A stretch of DNA of 64,000 nt from Bacillota bacterium (lineage in GTDB: Bacteria; Bacillota; Clostridia; Lachnospirales; Lachnospiraceae): positions 1-64,000 of the forward strand of contig JAEZUM010000060.1 of assembly GCA_023421075.1 (NCBI GenBank), in the 5' to 3' direction. Made by a program: the position numbers and the translations under genes. Positions 52,183 through 60,138 of the stretch are shown one piece after another; position 1 is the first letter of the stretch, and each line of letters opens with the position of its first letter. A model generated the notes under the pieces. It was not told where the DNA came from. It ran no database searches and saw only the letters and a list, made by a program, of their open reading frames with translations.

Positions 52183-54372
52183 TTATTTCGTAAAATCACA
52201 CTGAAATCCAGTCTTCTGTAACAGAGTATTCAGTGGACTATAATCTTTAATTTGATTCCCCTCCAGGTATAGTTCCATAAGGCCGGACAGTCCCTTCAGA
52301 GCAGTGAGGTCAGTGATTTTATTATCCTTTAAATATAACAATTTTAGCCCTCTAAGCTTACTTAATGCTTTTATATTATTAATATTATTTCCGTTCAGTG
52401 AGATTAATTGAAGCTTTTTCATCGAAGCCAATGCACTGATGCTGGTGATCCTGTTTCTCTGCAGGTATAAATATTCTAATTTGGTCAGGCTCTTTAATGC
52501 TTGAATATCGGTTATTCCATTATTATCCAATGCTAATATCGTCAGCTTTTTATTATTTTTCAATGCATCTATCCTTTTAATATTATTCTGACCGATTTCC
52601 AGAGTCATTAAATTAGTCATCTTATTGATCGGAGTAATATCAGAGATCTTATTTTCACGCAGATACAATTTCCGAAGCTTCGTTAAGGTCGATAAGGCTT
52701 CGATACCGACAAGCTGATTACCGTTCAGTGACAGTGTCTCTAACTTCGTAAGCTTACTTAAGGCATTGATATTCACTATGTCATTACGCTGAAGATAAAG
52801 ACTTCTAAGCTTCGTCAGACTGCTCAAACTGCTGATATCCTTAAGGCTAAGCTGCTGCGCATCCAGATATTCCAGATTACTCAGCTTTTCCAGATCCTTA
52901 AGGCTTTTTACTCCTTTGGGCAGCTTCAATCGATAGACGCTCTTTGCATCGGCAAGAGTCAATTTACCGGAGGGCTTCATTAATTTATCTCTGACCGCTT
53001 GTTCAACCTTGGGATCCGTAAATCGGATATACTGATTTGCTCCCGCCAAAGGCTCTTCAAAAGACTTCATTTGATCAAGCAATGTCGTCCAACCATCCAG
53101 ATGGTACTCTTTTCCCTTCGCATCCGTATAATCAGGAACGTTAGCCAGACTCCATACCGAGATACCTCCCAGACCGTATGTCTTTGCCAAATCGATTTTT
53201 GCCTTGATGCTGTTACTGTCTTCATATAAGATGACATTCCAGGAGAAATCCGCAGTGTTATAATATTGTATATAGGGTGTCTGAAGCTCATTGTTATAGC
53301 CATAGGTGATTCGCTCACCCTTACCATCGTTGTTCTCAATGCGCGCTTTTATTGATTTGTATAAAGGGGTCATTCTACCTTCCCGGCTTAATGTCGTATC
53401 CTTCAGACTCTCCCAATCCTCTGCGGAGCTCACATTGATTTGCCATTGCGCACTGTCAAAGGTAATCTGAAGCCAAACCTTCGATAACGCTTCTTTACCG
53501 GAGACAGCCTCGCTGATCTCAATCAAAGCTTGTCGGATCAGATTGATCGGAGCCATACTGTTAATCGGTTCTAACGCGTCATAACCGGTATATTGTTGTA
53601 CCTCATTCTTCTGGAGTCGTTCTGTAGGCTCATAATCATGAGCCATTAGGATCACCCTGTCTGCAATTCGGGTGATAGCGGCATAGTCATAACCATCATA
53701 GTATAATCCAGGATTCACTGCTACATAAAGCTTCTTCCCGATGGATGCCAGCTGTGTCTTCAGCTCCGATAGAAACTCTACAAAATAGGTACCGATCTGC
53801 TTCCCTTCATACAACATAGGAAAACCCTCTCCGGATGTATTTCGTAGTCCTTCAAAATCAATCACAACACCATCATAATAGACACCATTGCCTGCTGTGA
53901 TATCGGTCACCATAAAATCGGTAATTGCCTGAACCATACTGCTTCTCTTATCCGCATAAGGCAGCAACTGTGTACAATCCTTACTGTCCATATAGATATT
54001 CATCTGAATGGATTTGCCCTTGCTTTTTGCATACTCAATCGGTTGAAGATAATCGGACGGATAGAAGAAGCTTCGATTGCCATTCCTATCCTTGGTCGTA
54101 TTAATCACTCCCGGCTCTTCTGAATCAATTCTACTCCAAGCAAAGCTTAGGGAATCTACCTGATCGATATAACCCTTAATTTGTTCGGATAATACCGTAT
54201 TCGACGGATAAAATGCATGAAGTTCCGATGGCGGTACGGTTGTGGCTGCCTGTACCTCGATCGGTTTGATCATACAGACCGACACAGTCAGTAAGAAAAG
54301 GAATATCATCCGCATTCTTACGGTACAATTGATCCAATCATTTTTATGGTCCTTCTGAATTTGATTTATCAT
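52183..54372 (-). CDS. Secreted GH18-type protein with internalin-like leucine-rich repeats
   Basis: The 729-aa protein has a signal peptide/anchor (about 20-43, ending VQAA). A glycoside hydrolase 18-type barrel (about 50-440) has the catalytic motif YYDGVVIDFEG (E174 as proton donor). A hinge follows, then about eleven leucine-rich repeats of 21-22 residues (about 460-725, LTKLETLSLNGNQLVGIEAL type). The GH18 half resembles spore/cell-wall YaaH-like enzymes. There is no LPXTG, SLH or GW anchor. GGAGGAG lies 6 nt before the ATG at 54372. LRRs may target the enzyme to wall glycans or protein partners. Confidence 0.85.
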   Translation of the reverse strand: MINQIQKDHKNDWINCTVRMRMIFLFLLTVSVCMIKPIEVQAATTVPPSELHAFYPSNTVLSEQIKGYIDQVDSLSFAWSRIDSEEPGVINTTKDRNGNRSFFYPSDYLQPIEYAKSKGKSIQMNIYMDSKDCTQLLPYADKRSSMVQAITDFMVTDITAGNGVYYDGVVIDFEGLRNTSGEGFPMLYEGKQIGTYFVEFLSELKTQLASIGKKLYVAVNPGLYYDGYDYAAITRIADRVILMAHDYEPTERLQKNEVQQYTGYDALEPINSMAPINLIRQALIEISEAVSGKEALSKVWLQITFDSAQWQINVSSAEDWESLKDTTLSREGRMTPLYKSIKARIENNDGKGERITYGYNNELQTPYIQYYNTADFSWNVILYEDSNSIKAKIDLAKTYGLGGISVWSLANVPDYTDAKGKEYHLDGWTTLLDQMKSFEEPLAGANQYIRFTDPKVEQAVRDKLMKPSGKLTLADAKSVYRLKLPKGVKSLKDLEKLSNLEYLDAQQLSLKDISSLSSLTKLRSLYLQRNDIVNINALSKLTKLETLSLNGNQLVGIEALSTLTKLRKLYLRENKISDITPINKMTNLMTLEIGQNNIKRIDALKNNKKLTILALDNNGITDIQALKSLTKLEYLYLQRNRITSISALASMKKLQLISLNGNNINNIKALSKLRGLKLLYLKDNKITDLTALKGLSGLMELYLEGNQIKDYSPLNTLLQKTGFQCDFTK

Positions 54373-54419
54373 AGCATCTCCTCCAATCACTTATTACAGG
54401 CTGCCCTAAGTAGTCAACC

Positions 54420-54575
54420 TTATCGCTCGTAAGCTCCTCTCAGGATACGAATTTCCTCGGCATATCCCTCTAACTCATTGGGTGTTTCCAGATAAAAAGG
54501 CAATTGAAACAAAGCCGGATGATTGATGTCCTTCGGATCAATCTCTTTCGCCCGGCCTCCGCGAGGGTTACACAT
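54420..54575 (-). pseudogene. 3' remnant of an endonuclease IV (nfo) gene
   Basis: A 51-codon minus-strand frame ends at a TAA (54420-54422). Its residues NHPALFQLPFYLETPNELEG and YAEEIRILRG match the C-terminal end of endonuclease IV, an AP endonuclease that should be about 280 aa. The rest of the gene is missing upstream, where the sequence turns into A/T-rich non-coding DNA. It looks like a deletion or insertion scar. Confidence 0.65.
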
Positions 54576-55021
54576 TTCGTTGATTATCCTCTATTGTATA
54601 CTACTTCCCGCCCTATTTCAAAAGTTTCCTAAAAAGTTTATAAAAAGTTTCCAATTATTATAGCAGTTATAAAAACAGGAAACGCTTTGGTGCAAAAGTA
54701 ATGTTTCGATCAAGAAACAAACTTGTATATAGGAAATATGTCGAAATCAAAAATTAACTATTCCATTTTATGCCGTAATATTGTATAATATTTTTATTAT
54801 GTGGCGAGAAAGTGTGGTGATTTTCTACAACGCAATATTCAAAATATCTCGGATAATAAATACTTCCAATAATTTGAATATTATTTTTTTAATCATATTT
54901 TAGATTGATTAATCAAACAAAGAAAATATTACGTTTTGTGAGTGATCAATCCGGAAAATGATAAGTTTTATAATTAATCTATTAACTGCAATGACTATAT
55001 AATTGAAAGGGAGATTAATCT
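54576..55021 (+). promoter_or_regulatory. Non-coding leader of the permease gene, possible switching RNA
   Basis: The 446-bp A/T-rich region has no gene. A -10 TATAAT is at 54784-54789. Downstream, TTATTAT (54794-54800) can pair with ATAATAA (54853-54859), enclosing AGAAA/TTTCT (54807-54811 with 54822-54826) and a third small stem. A weak terminator AATAAT/ATTATT with a T-run follows (54868-54890). Bases 54834-54843 (AATATTCAAA) are the reverse complement of 54873-54882 within the terminator. It does not match a purine riboswitch consensus I know. Confidence 0.35.
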
Positions 55022-56356
55022 ATGAGTGCAAAGAGATCGGAAATATCAGAAACATCGCTATTTGAATTAAACGGGAAACCCAGCTGGAGTACCTCAATCC
55101 CTCAAGCCTTACAGCATGTACTTGCAATGCTTGTCGGAAATATTACTCCTCCTATTCTGGTTGCACAGTTACTTGGACTTCCGGAAGAAGAGAAAATTCT
55201 TCTGATGCAGGCAGCTATGATTATCGGTGGTCTCACTACACTAATCCAGTTGTTCCCTATTTTCGGCTTTGGTATGGGATTACCGAATGTAATGGGTGTT
55301 GCTTTCGCTTACATGCCCATTTTAACAGCAATCGGTATGAATTACGGTATCCGTGCCATTTTTGGTGCTCAGCTCGTTGGTGCCTTTGCATCCATTTTTA
55401 TCGGTGTTGGTATAGGAAAGATTCGAAAGTTCTTCCCTCCCATCGTTAGCGGTACTGTGGTTTTAAGTATTGGACTCTCCTTGTATGCAACTGCTGTAAC
55501 CTATATGGCAGGTGGAAATGCAAAGGCGGAAACCTTTGGTGATCCGAAGAATTGGATCGTAGCCTTGGTCGTTCTTGCGGTAACCTTAGCATGTAATTTC
55601 TTTGGTAAGGGTTATATCAAGGTATCCGGTATGTTGATTGGTATTACTGTCGGTTACATACTTTCCATCGCTTTGGGTGGTATGGTTAACTTCGATAATG
55701 TTGCGAAATCAAGCTGGATTGCATTACCCAAGTTCGTGTACTGGGGGCTTGAGTTCCATCCCTCCGCTATCCTTGCTATGATCATTATGTATATTGTTCA
55801 GGCAGTTCAAACCATTGGTGATGTATCCTCTACCGCAATCGGCGGTTTCAACCGAGAAGCTACTGATAAAGAAATCGGTGGTGCGATCAAGGGTCAAGGA
55901 ATTATGGGTATGCTTGGTGCTTGCATCGGTGGTCTTCCTACCGATCCTTATAGCCAGAACGTTGGTCTGATTGTAACAACAAAGGTTGTTGCAAAAAGAG
56001 TCTTCCTGATTGTAAGTGCGATTATGATTGCTTCCGGCTTAATTCCGAAATTCGGAGCTGTGATGACAACCATTCCTTACCCTGTACTTGGCGGAGCAAC
56101 CATTACTGTATTTGCAGCGATCACCATGTCCGGTATTCAATTGATTTCACAGCAGCCTTTGAACTATCGTAATAAGATGATCGTTGGTATTGCATTGGCT
56201 CTCGGAGTTGGTATTAGTACGGTATCTGCTTCCTTACAGTTCTTCCCGACCGATGTACAGAACATTATCGGCAAGTCTCCGATCGTTGTATCCTTCCTAG
56301 TATCCTTCTTACTGAACATTATCGTTCCGAAGGATGACAGCCAGGAAGAGGAATAA
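55022..56356 (+). CDS. Nucleobase (uracil/xanthine) permease, NCS2 family
   Basis: The 444-aa integral membrane protein has 14 helices. It has an N-terminal QALQHVLAMLVGNITPPILVA (QH motif), PNVMGVAFAYMPI, ETFG, and the QTIGDVSSTAIGGFNREATDKEIGGAIKGQG/ NVGLI signature that contains the NCS2 substrate-binding region. It imports a purine or pyrimidine base with protons. The sequence resembles xanthine/uric-acid permeases more than UraA, but specificity is not certain. AAAGGGAG lies 9 nt before the ATG. Confidence 0.9.
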   Translation: MSAKRSEISETSLFELNGKPSWSTSIPQALQHVLAMLVGNITPPILVAQLLGLPEEEKILLMQAAMIIGGLTTLIQLFPIFGFGMGLPNVMGVAFAYMPILTAIGMNYGIRAIFGAQLVGAFASIFIGVGIGKIRKFFPPIVSGTVVLSIGLSLYATAVTYMAGGNAKAETFGDPKNWIVALVVLAVTLACNFFGKGYIKVSGMLIGITVGYILSIALGGMVNFDNVAKSSWIALPKFVYWGLEFHPSAILAMIIMYIVQAVQTIGDVSSTAIGGFNREATDKEIGGAIKGQGIMGMLGACIGGLPTDPYSQNVGLIVTTKVVAKRVFLIVSAIMIASGLIPKFGAVMTTIPYPVLGGATITVFAAITMSGIQLISQQPLNYRNKMIVGIALALGVGISTVSASLQFFPTDVQNIIGKSPIVVSFLVSFLLNIIVPKDDSQEEE

Positions 56357-56380
56357 TCGTTATAAACATATAATATAAAT

Positions 56381-56460
56381 AAAGGCTTTCGCAATTATTT
56401 ACCCTGTAAGGAGGTGTATCCAGCAATCTTCTTCTGGATAATAAGTCTGCGAAGGCCTTT
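56381..56460 (+). terminator. Terminator of the nucleobase permease gene
   Basis: AAAGGCTTTCGCA (56381-56393) pairs with TGCGAAGGCCTTT (56448-56460) with one mismatch, then TTCCTTTT. The rest of the gap up to 56657 shows only a candidate TATAAT (about 56555) and no gene. Confidence 0.75.
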
Positions 56461-56657
56461 TTCCTTTTACTGTCATTTTGCATCAGACTTGCTCTTGTGT
56501 TTTTTTATAATATGATGTAACATAATCAAAGATAGTTAACTCACCCAACTTTATATAATTTCTCAATGTGAATTACGTAATACAGAATCACTAAGTCAAC
56601 ACTAAAGCAAGGAACGGGAAAGTACTGTCAAGGATTAGAAAGCGAAGGAAGCATATC

Positions 56658-57536
56658 ATGAAAAGAAGAATTTCAGCGATTCTCATTTTTTTATTTACTC
56701 TTCTATTGTTTACCGGCTGTACCGGTAAAAAAGAAGATCTTCAACCGGTCAGTATAGGTAATCTTGCTTTTCAATACAATGCAAATGTTTGGACCTATAA
56801 CAAAAGCACCGACCAAGCCGCTCCTCTAGAATTTGAGGATGCAAAGGGAAATACGGTAAGCATCTATGTCTCTCAAGAAAGTACCTATCAGCATCCAATG
56901 GACATGATCCAATTTTTCGAGACCCTGGTTTCTACCAATGAAGGTTTTGAAATTGTTCAAAAACCTACGAAAATCGATGTAAATGGAACCACCTGGTACG
57001 AATATGGATATCGCTTCAAGGACGGAGATCTTACTCGACAGGTTTATCAGCGCTATTACGGTAAATATTATAATGCCGCCTCCATCTCTTATACGTCTAC
57101 CGATAAAAATTATGAATACGGAATCGATGAAGCCACGAAATTAATGTCAAGCATCCAAGCGACAGCCGTGACAAATGAGGTGAATGAAGCGAAAGCCCAT
57201 GCGTTCCTGGTAGGCGAATGGGACGTGGCTGACAGAGGATATCTGGTGTTAAAAGAGGACGGAACCTACGAATGGTATAAGGACAACACGAAGGACAAAA
57301 GCAACATGCATTATGGTACCTATGGCTGTGATGTAGAAAATGCTGTGATGAGTCTGAAGGAAGGAGACGGAATTTATCTCGTTCTCTTCCCCGAAGGTCT
57401 CAGTGTGAATGGTTCACAAGAAGAAATGTCCACTTATAAGATGGACTATATTATTTCCTTTGATAAAAATGAAGAGGAAGGTTATCAGATGGTTAACATG
57501 TCCTCCTATGCTCTGTATACCTTAACAAAACAATAA
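56658..57536 (+). CDS. Lipoprotein of unknown function
   Basis: The 292-aa precursor has a lipoprotein signal (lipobox LFTGC, Cys21). Residues 30-170 have the pattern of a PsbP/LpqN-like or DUF-type fold (VSIGNLAFQYNANVWTYN, MIQFFETLVSTNEGFEIV). Residues 185-290 form a second beta-rich module (LVGEWDVADRGYLVLKEDGTYEWYKD), reminiscent of lipocalin-like domains. No enzymatic motif is seen. It is monocistronic. Confidence 0.65.
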   Translation: MKRRISAILIFLFTLLLFTGCTGKKEDLQPVSIGNLAFQYNANVWTYNKSTDQAAPLEFEDAKGNTVSIYVSQESTYQHPMDMIQFFETLVSTNEGFEIVQKPTKIDVNGTTWYEYGYRFKDGDLTRQVYQRYYGKYYNAASISYTSTDKNYEYGIDEATKLMSSIQATAVTNEVNEAKAHAFLVGEWDVADRGYLVLKEDGTYEWYKDNTKDKSNMHYGTYGCDVENAVMSLKEGDGIYLVLFPEGLSVNGSQEEMSTYKMDYIISFDKNEEEGYQMVNMSSYALYTLTKQ

Positions 57537-57566
57537 AAATTATATATCATTGTCTGATTGTAAAGA

Positions 57567-57624
57567 GGGGTTGTATCAAAACCAAGATGTAGCTATTGCT
57601 TACGTCTTGGTTTTGAACAACCCC
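57567..57624. terminator. Convergent hairpin
   Basis: GGGGTTGT (57567-57574) pairs with ACAACCCC (57617-57624), with a further inner stem CAAAACCAAGA / TCTTGGTTTTG. It lies between convergent genes. The T-tracts are weak. Confidence 0.7.
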
Positions 57625-57642
57625 TTGATCATATATAGCTCT

Positions 57643-58662
57643 TTATTTAGACCGTTCGTATTGAGCCGGCCATCGAATCTCTTCCTTTAGCTCCATAGCT
57701 GCATGCATCGGCCAATATGGATTACGTAACAGCTCACGTCCAAGAAAGACCAGATCCGCTTGCTTCTTCTCAAGGATTTCCTCTGCCATAATCGGAGTGG
57801 TGATCAGTCCGCCTGCGATGACCGGTAATCCTGTTTCTTTTCTGATTGTTTCTGCATAACCTACCTGATATCCGGGATAAGCATTTACACTGACATTGAC
57901 CACGCCGCCGGAGCTGACATTGACCAGATCAATTCCTTCCATCTGAACAAGCTTCAACATACTTGCCATATTATAATCATGATTACCGTCTTCTCCAAAA
58001 TCCTCTGCCGATACTCTCACGATGATCGGCTTTTCCTTTGGCCACACAGAACCTACTTCTATTAGTACTTCTTTTAAGAACCTGGAACGATTCTCTTCGT
58101 TCCCGCCGTATTCATCGGTGCGCTTATTCGTTAAGGGCGATAGAAATTCACTGATCAGATAACCGTGTGCACCATGCAGCTCGATCACATCAAAGCCAGC
58201 TGACTCCGCTCTTCTTGCCGCTTCACGGAAAGCCGCTTTCACTTGATTGATATCCTCCTTCGTCATCTCGGTAGGGATCCGATATCTTTCACTGAATGCA
58301 ATCGGACTGGGAGCAATACTCGGCTCACCCATAACCTCTGATTTTCTACCGGCATGAGCTAATTGAATCCCCACCTTTGCACCATGCTCATGACAGGCCT
58401 CGACGATTCGTTTCAATCCATCGATCTGTTCATCCTTCCAAAGTCCAAGATCCCGATCCGAGATTCGTCCTCTGCTCTCCACACCGGTAGCCTCAAAAAT
58501 GATCAATCCGGTCTGACCAACGGCTCTGCTGGTATAATGAATAAAATGCCAGTCATTTGGATTTCCATCGTTGTCAGCACAAAACATACACATCGGTGCC
58601 ATAACAATCCTGTTTTTCAGTTCCATGTTTTTTAGTGTATATCCGGTAAATAATGATGTCAT
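57643..58662 (-). CDS. namA: Old Yellow Enzyme family NADPH dehydrogenase (YqjM/NamA-like)
   Basis: The 339-aa flavoprotein is close to the length of YqjM (338 aa). It has KNRIVMAPMCMF (Cys near 26 modulating FMN), IQLAHAGRKSEV, ELHGAHGYLISEFLSP, NERRTDEYGG-like NKRTDEYGGN and FLGRELLRNP. It reduces activated C=C bonds of enones and nitro compounds. I chose the ATG at 58662 (GGGAGG 7 nt upstream) over a distant upstream ATG. Its promoter spacer contains a perfect 13-bp palindrome, consistent with a repressor that senses electrophiles. Confidence 0.92.
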   Translation of the reverse strand: MTSLFTGYTLKNMELKNRIVMAPMCMFCADNDGNPNDWHFIHYTSRAVGQTGLIIFEATGVESRGRISDRDLGLWKDEQIDGLKRIVEACHEHGAKVGIQLAHAGRKSEVMGEPSIAPSPIAFSERYRIPTEMTKEDINQVKAAFREAARRAESAGFDVIELHGAHGYLISEFLSPLTNKRTDEYGGNEENRSRFLKEVLIEVGSVWPKEKPIIVRVSAEDFGEDGNHDYNMASMLKLVQMEGIDLVNVSSGGVVNVSVNAYPGYQVGYAETIRKETGLPVIAGGLITTPIMAEEILEKKQADLVFLGRELLRNPYWPMHAAMELKEEIRWPAQYERSK

Positions 58663-58687
58663 GTTATTTCCTCCCTGTTTCTGAAGC

Positions 58688-58716
58688 GTTATACCGATGC
58701 AATGCATCATTGTGAA
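58688..58716 (-). promoter_or_regulatory. namA promoter with palindromic operator in the spacer
   Basis: TTCACA (58711-58716) and TATAAC (58688-58693) have a 17-bp spacer. The perfect palindrome GATGCA-A-TGCATC (58696-58708) lies between them, where a bound repressor would exclude RNA polymerase. Confidence 0.65.
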
Positions 58717-58763
58717 AGCTTACTGCCTCATAGTATCTATCCTTGAATGAAAAAGATAATAAC

Positions 58764-59714
58764 TTAATTTATGTTTAGTTTCTGAGTATATTCTCTTATC
58801 ACTGATACGGAGTGCTTAAATTTCTTTTCCTCCTCAGGGGAAAGATGCACCTCCACAATATCCTGTACTCCGGTCCGATTCAGAATAACCGGAACCCCGC
58901 AGAAGACGTCATGTTCGCCGAATTCCCCTTCCAATAAGGTAGATACCGGTATGATTCGGTTCTCATCATTCATCACAGCCTTAATAATTCCGACGATAGC
59001 CGTAGCAATACCATAACAGGTGGTTCCCTTTACCTCCAGAATATCTAAGCCGACACGGGCAACTCTTCTTACGATTTCATCGAGATCAACATTCTTATAT
59101 TCTTCGTTGTCTTCAATAATATCTGTAAAGCGCTTGCCTCCAACCGTCACGTGAGACCAAGGGCACATCTGGCTGTCACCATGCTCTCCCATTGTATAGC
59201 CCTGAACACTTCGGGGATCTACCCCGATCAGCTCGCCGAGAAAATGCTTTAGTCTTGCTGAGTCCATTGCTGTACCGGTTCCAATCACCTGATTCTTAGG
59301 AAGACCGGATAGTTTATATACATAATATGCTATGATATCTACAGGGTTCGATACCACGATAAAGTGGCCACGGAAACCTGAGGCCATAATCGGCTCAACA
59401 ATAGCTTTCGCTATATTGGCAGACAACTCCAGAGTGTCCAGTCTGGTCTGACCCGGCTTCGGTGGTGATCCCGCTGTAATAACTACGATATCTGCGTCAG
59501 AGCAATCCTTATAATCTCCTTCTAAGACCTTCACATTTCGATTTAAGTACTCCACACAGTGACACAAATCCATTACCTCGCCACGTGCTTTATTTTTATT
59601 AACGTCGATGATCATTACTTCATCACATATGCCCTGTGTAATCAAGCTAAATGCGGTAGAAGAGCCTACCAGTCCAGCTCCTACGATTACTACCTTACTA
59701 CGATTAATTGTCAT
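58764..59714 (-). CDS. ldh: L-lactate dehydrogenase
   Basis: This 316-aa NAD-dependent enzyme converts pyruvate and L-lactate. It has VVIVGAGLVGSS (NAD site), SPPKPGQTRLD (Gln marks lactate rather than malate specificity), GTGTAMDSAR and the catalytic YTMGEHGDS (His). AAAGGAGAG precedes the ATG. It follows a glutaredoxin-like gene by 30 bp and may be co-transcribed with it. It indicates fermentative NADH reoxidation. Confidence 0.95.
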   Translation of the reverse strand: MTINRSKVVIVGAGLVGSSTAFSLITQGICDEVMIIDVNKNKARGEVMDLCHCVEYLNRNVKVLEGDYKDCSDADIVVITAGSPPKPGQTRLDTLELSANIAKAIVEPIMASGFRGHFIVVSNPVDIIAYYVYKLSGLPKNQVIGTGTAMDSARLKHFLGELIGVDPRSVQGYTMGEHGDSQMCPWSHVTVGGKRFTDIIEDNEEYKNVDLDEIVRRVARVGLDILEVKGTTCYGIATAIVGIIKAVMNDENRIIPVSTLLEGEFGEHDVFCGVPVILNRTGVQDIVEVHLSPEEEKKFKHSVSVIREYTQKLNIN

Positions 59715-59744
59715 ACTCTCTCTCCTTTCAATAAATAACCGATT

Positions 59745-60062
59745 TTAGCATTGACCTTTTCCATCGATGGAGCAGGAGTTGTAAGCCGGTTTAGCTTCGA
59801 TTACCTCCTGGCTGACATACGGATCGATCTCGAAGGTCTTGGTACCGTCCTCAAGTATAAAGAAAGGAATTCCGATCCTTCCCTCTTCCTTTACCGATAC
59901 AAACAATGCATCATGGTCACGATAGGTTAGGAATTCCTTTAATACCTTTGTGCTTTCTGTGATATTTCTATAATCTAATTCAATACCTTTATCCTTACTC
60001 AGCTGTTTTTTGGCTACCACACAATCCGGACAGATTTCAGTCCCATACATTGTTATTTTCAT
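59745..60062 (-). CDS. Glutaredoxin-like protein with CPDC motif
   Basis: The 105-aa thioredoxin-fold protein has the redox motif EICPDCVVAKK (Cys11, Cys14), a cis-Pro in GIPFFIL and an extra C-terminal Cys pair in NSCSIDGKGQC. It resembles clostridial glutaredoxin-related proteins. It lies 30 bp upstream of ldh and 76 bp downstream of the GTPase-nuclease fusion. Confidence 0.83.
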   Translation of the reverse strand: MKITMYGTEICPDCVVAKKQLSKDKGIELDYRNITESTKVLKEFLTYRDHDALFVSVKEEGRIGIPFFILEDGTKTFEIDPYVSQEVIEAKPAYNSCSIDGKGQC

Positions 60063-60138
60063 AGCGTTCTCCTTTTCTAATGAATTATCTTTCTCTTGTT
60101 TATGTCAATTGATAATAATATCCCTTCCTTAAGTTACC

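Noticed and set aside
54784..54890. Standard purine riboswitch
   Set aside because: The conserved J1/2 and J2/3 core and the kissing loops could not be matched, so it is listed only as an unclassified candidate.
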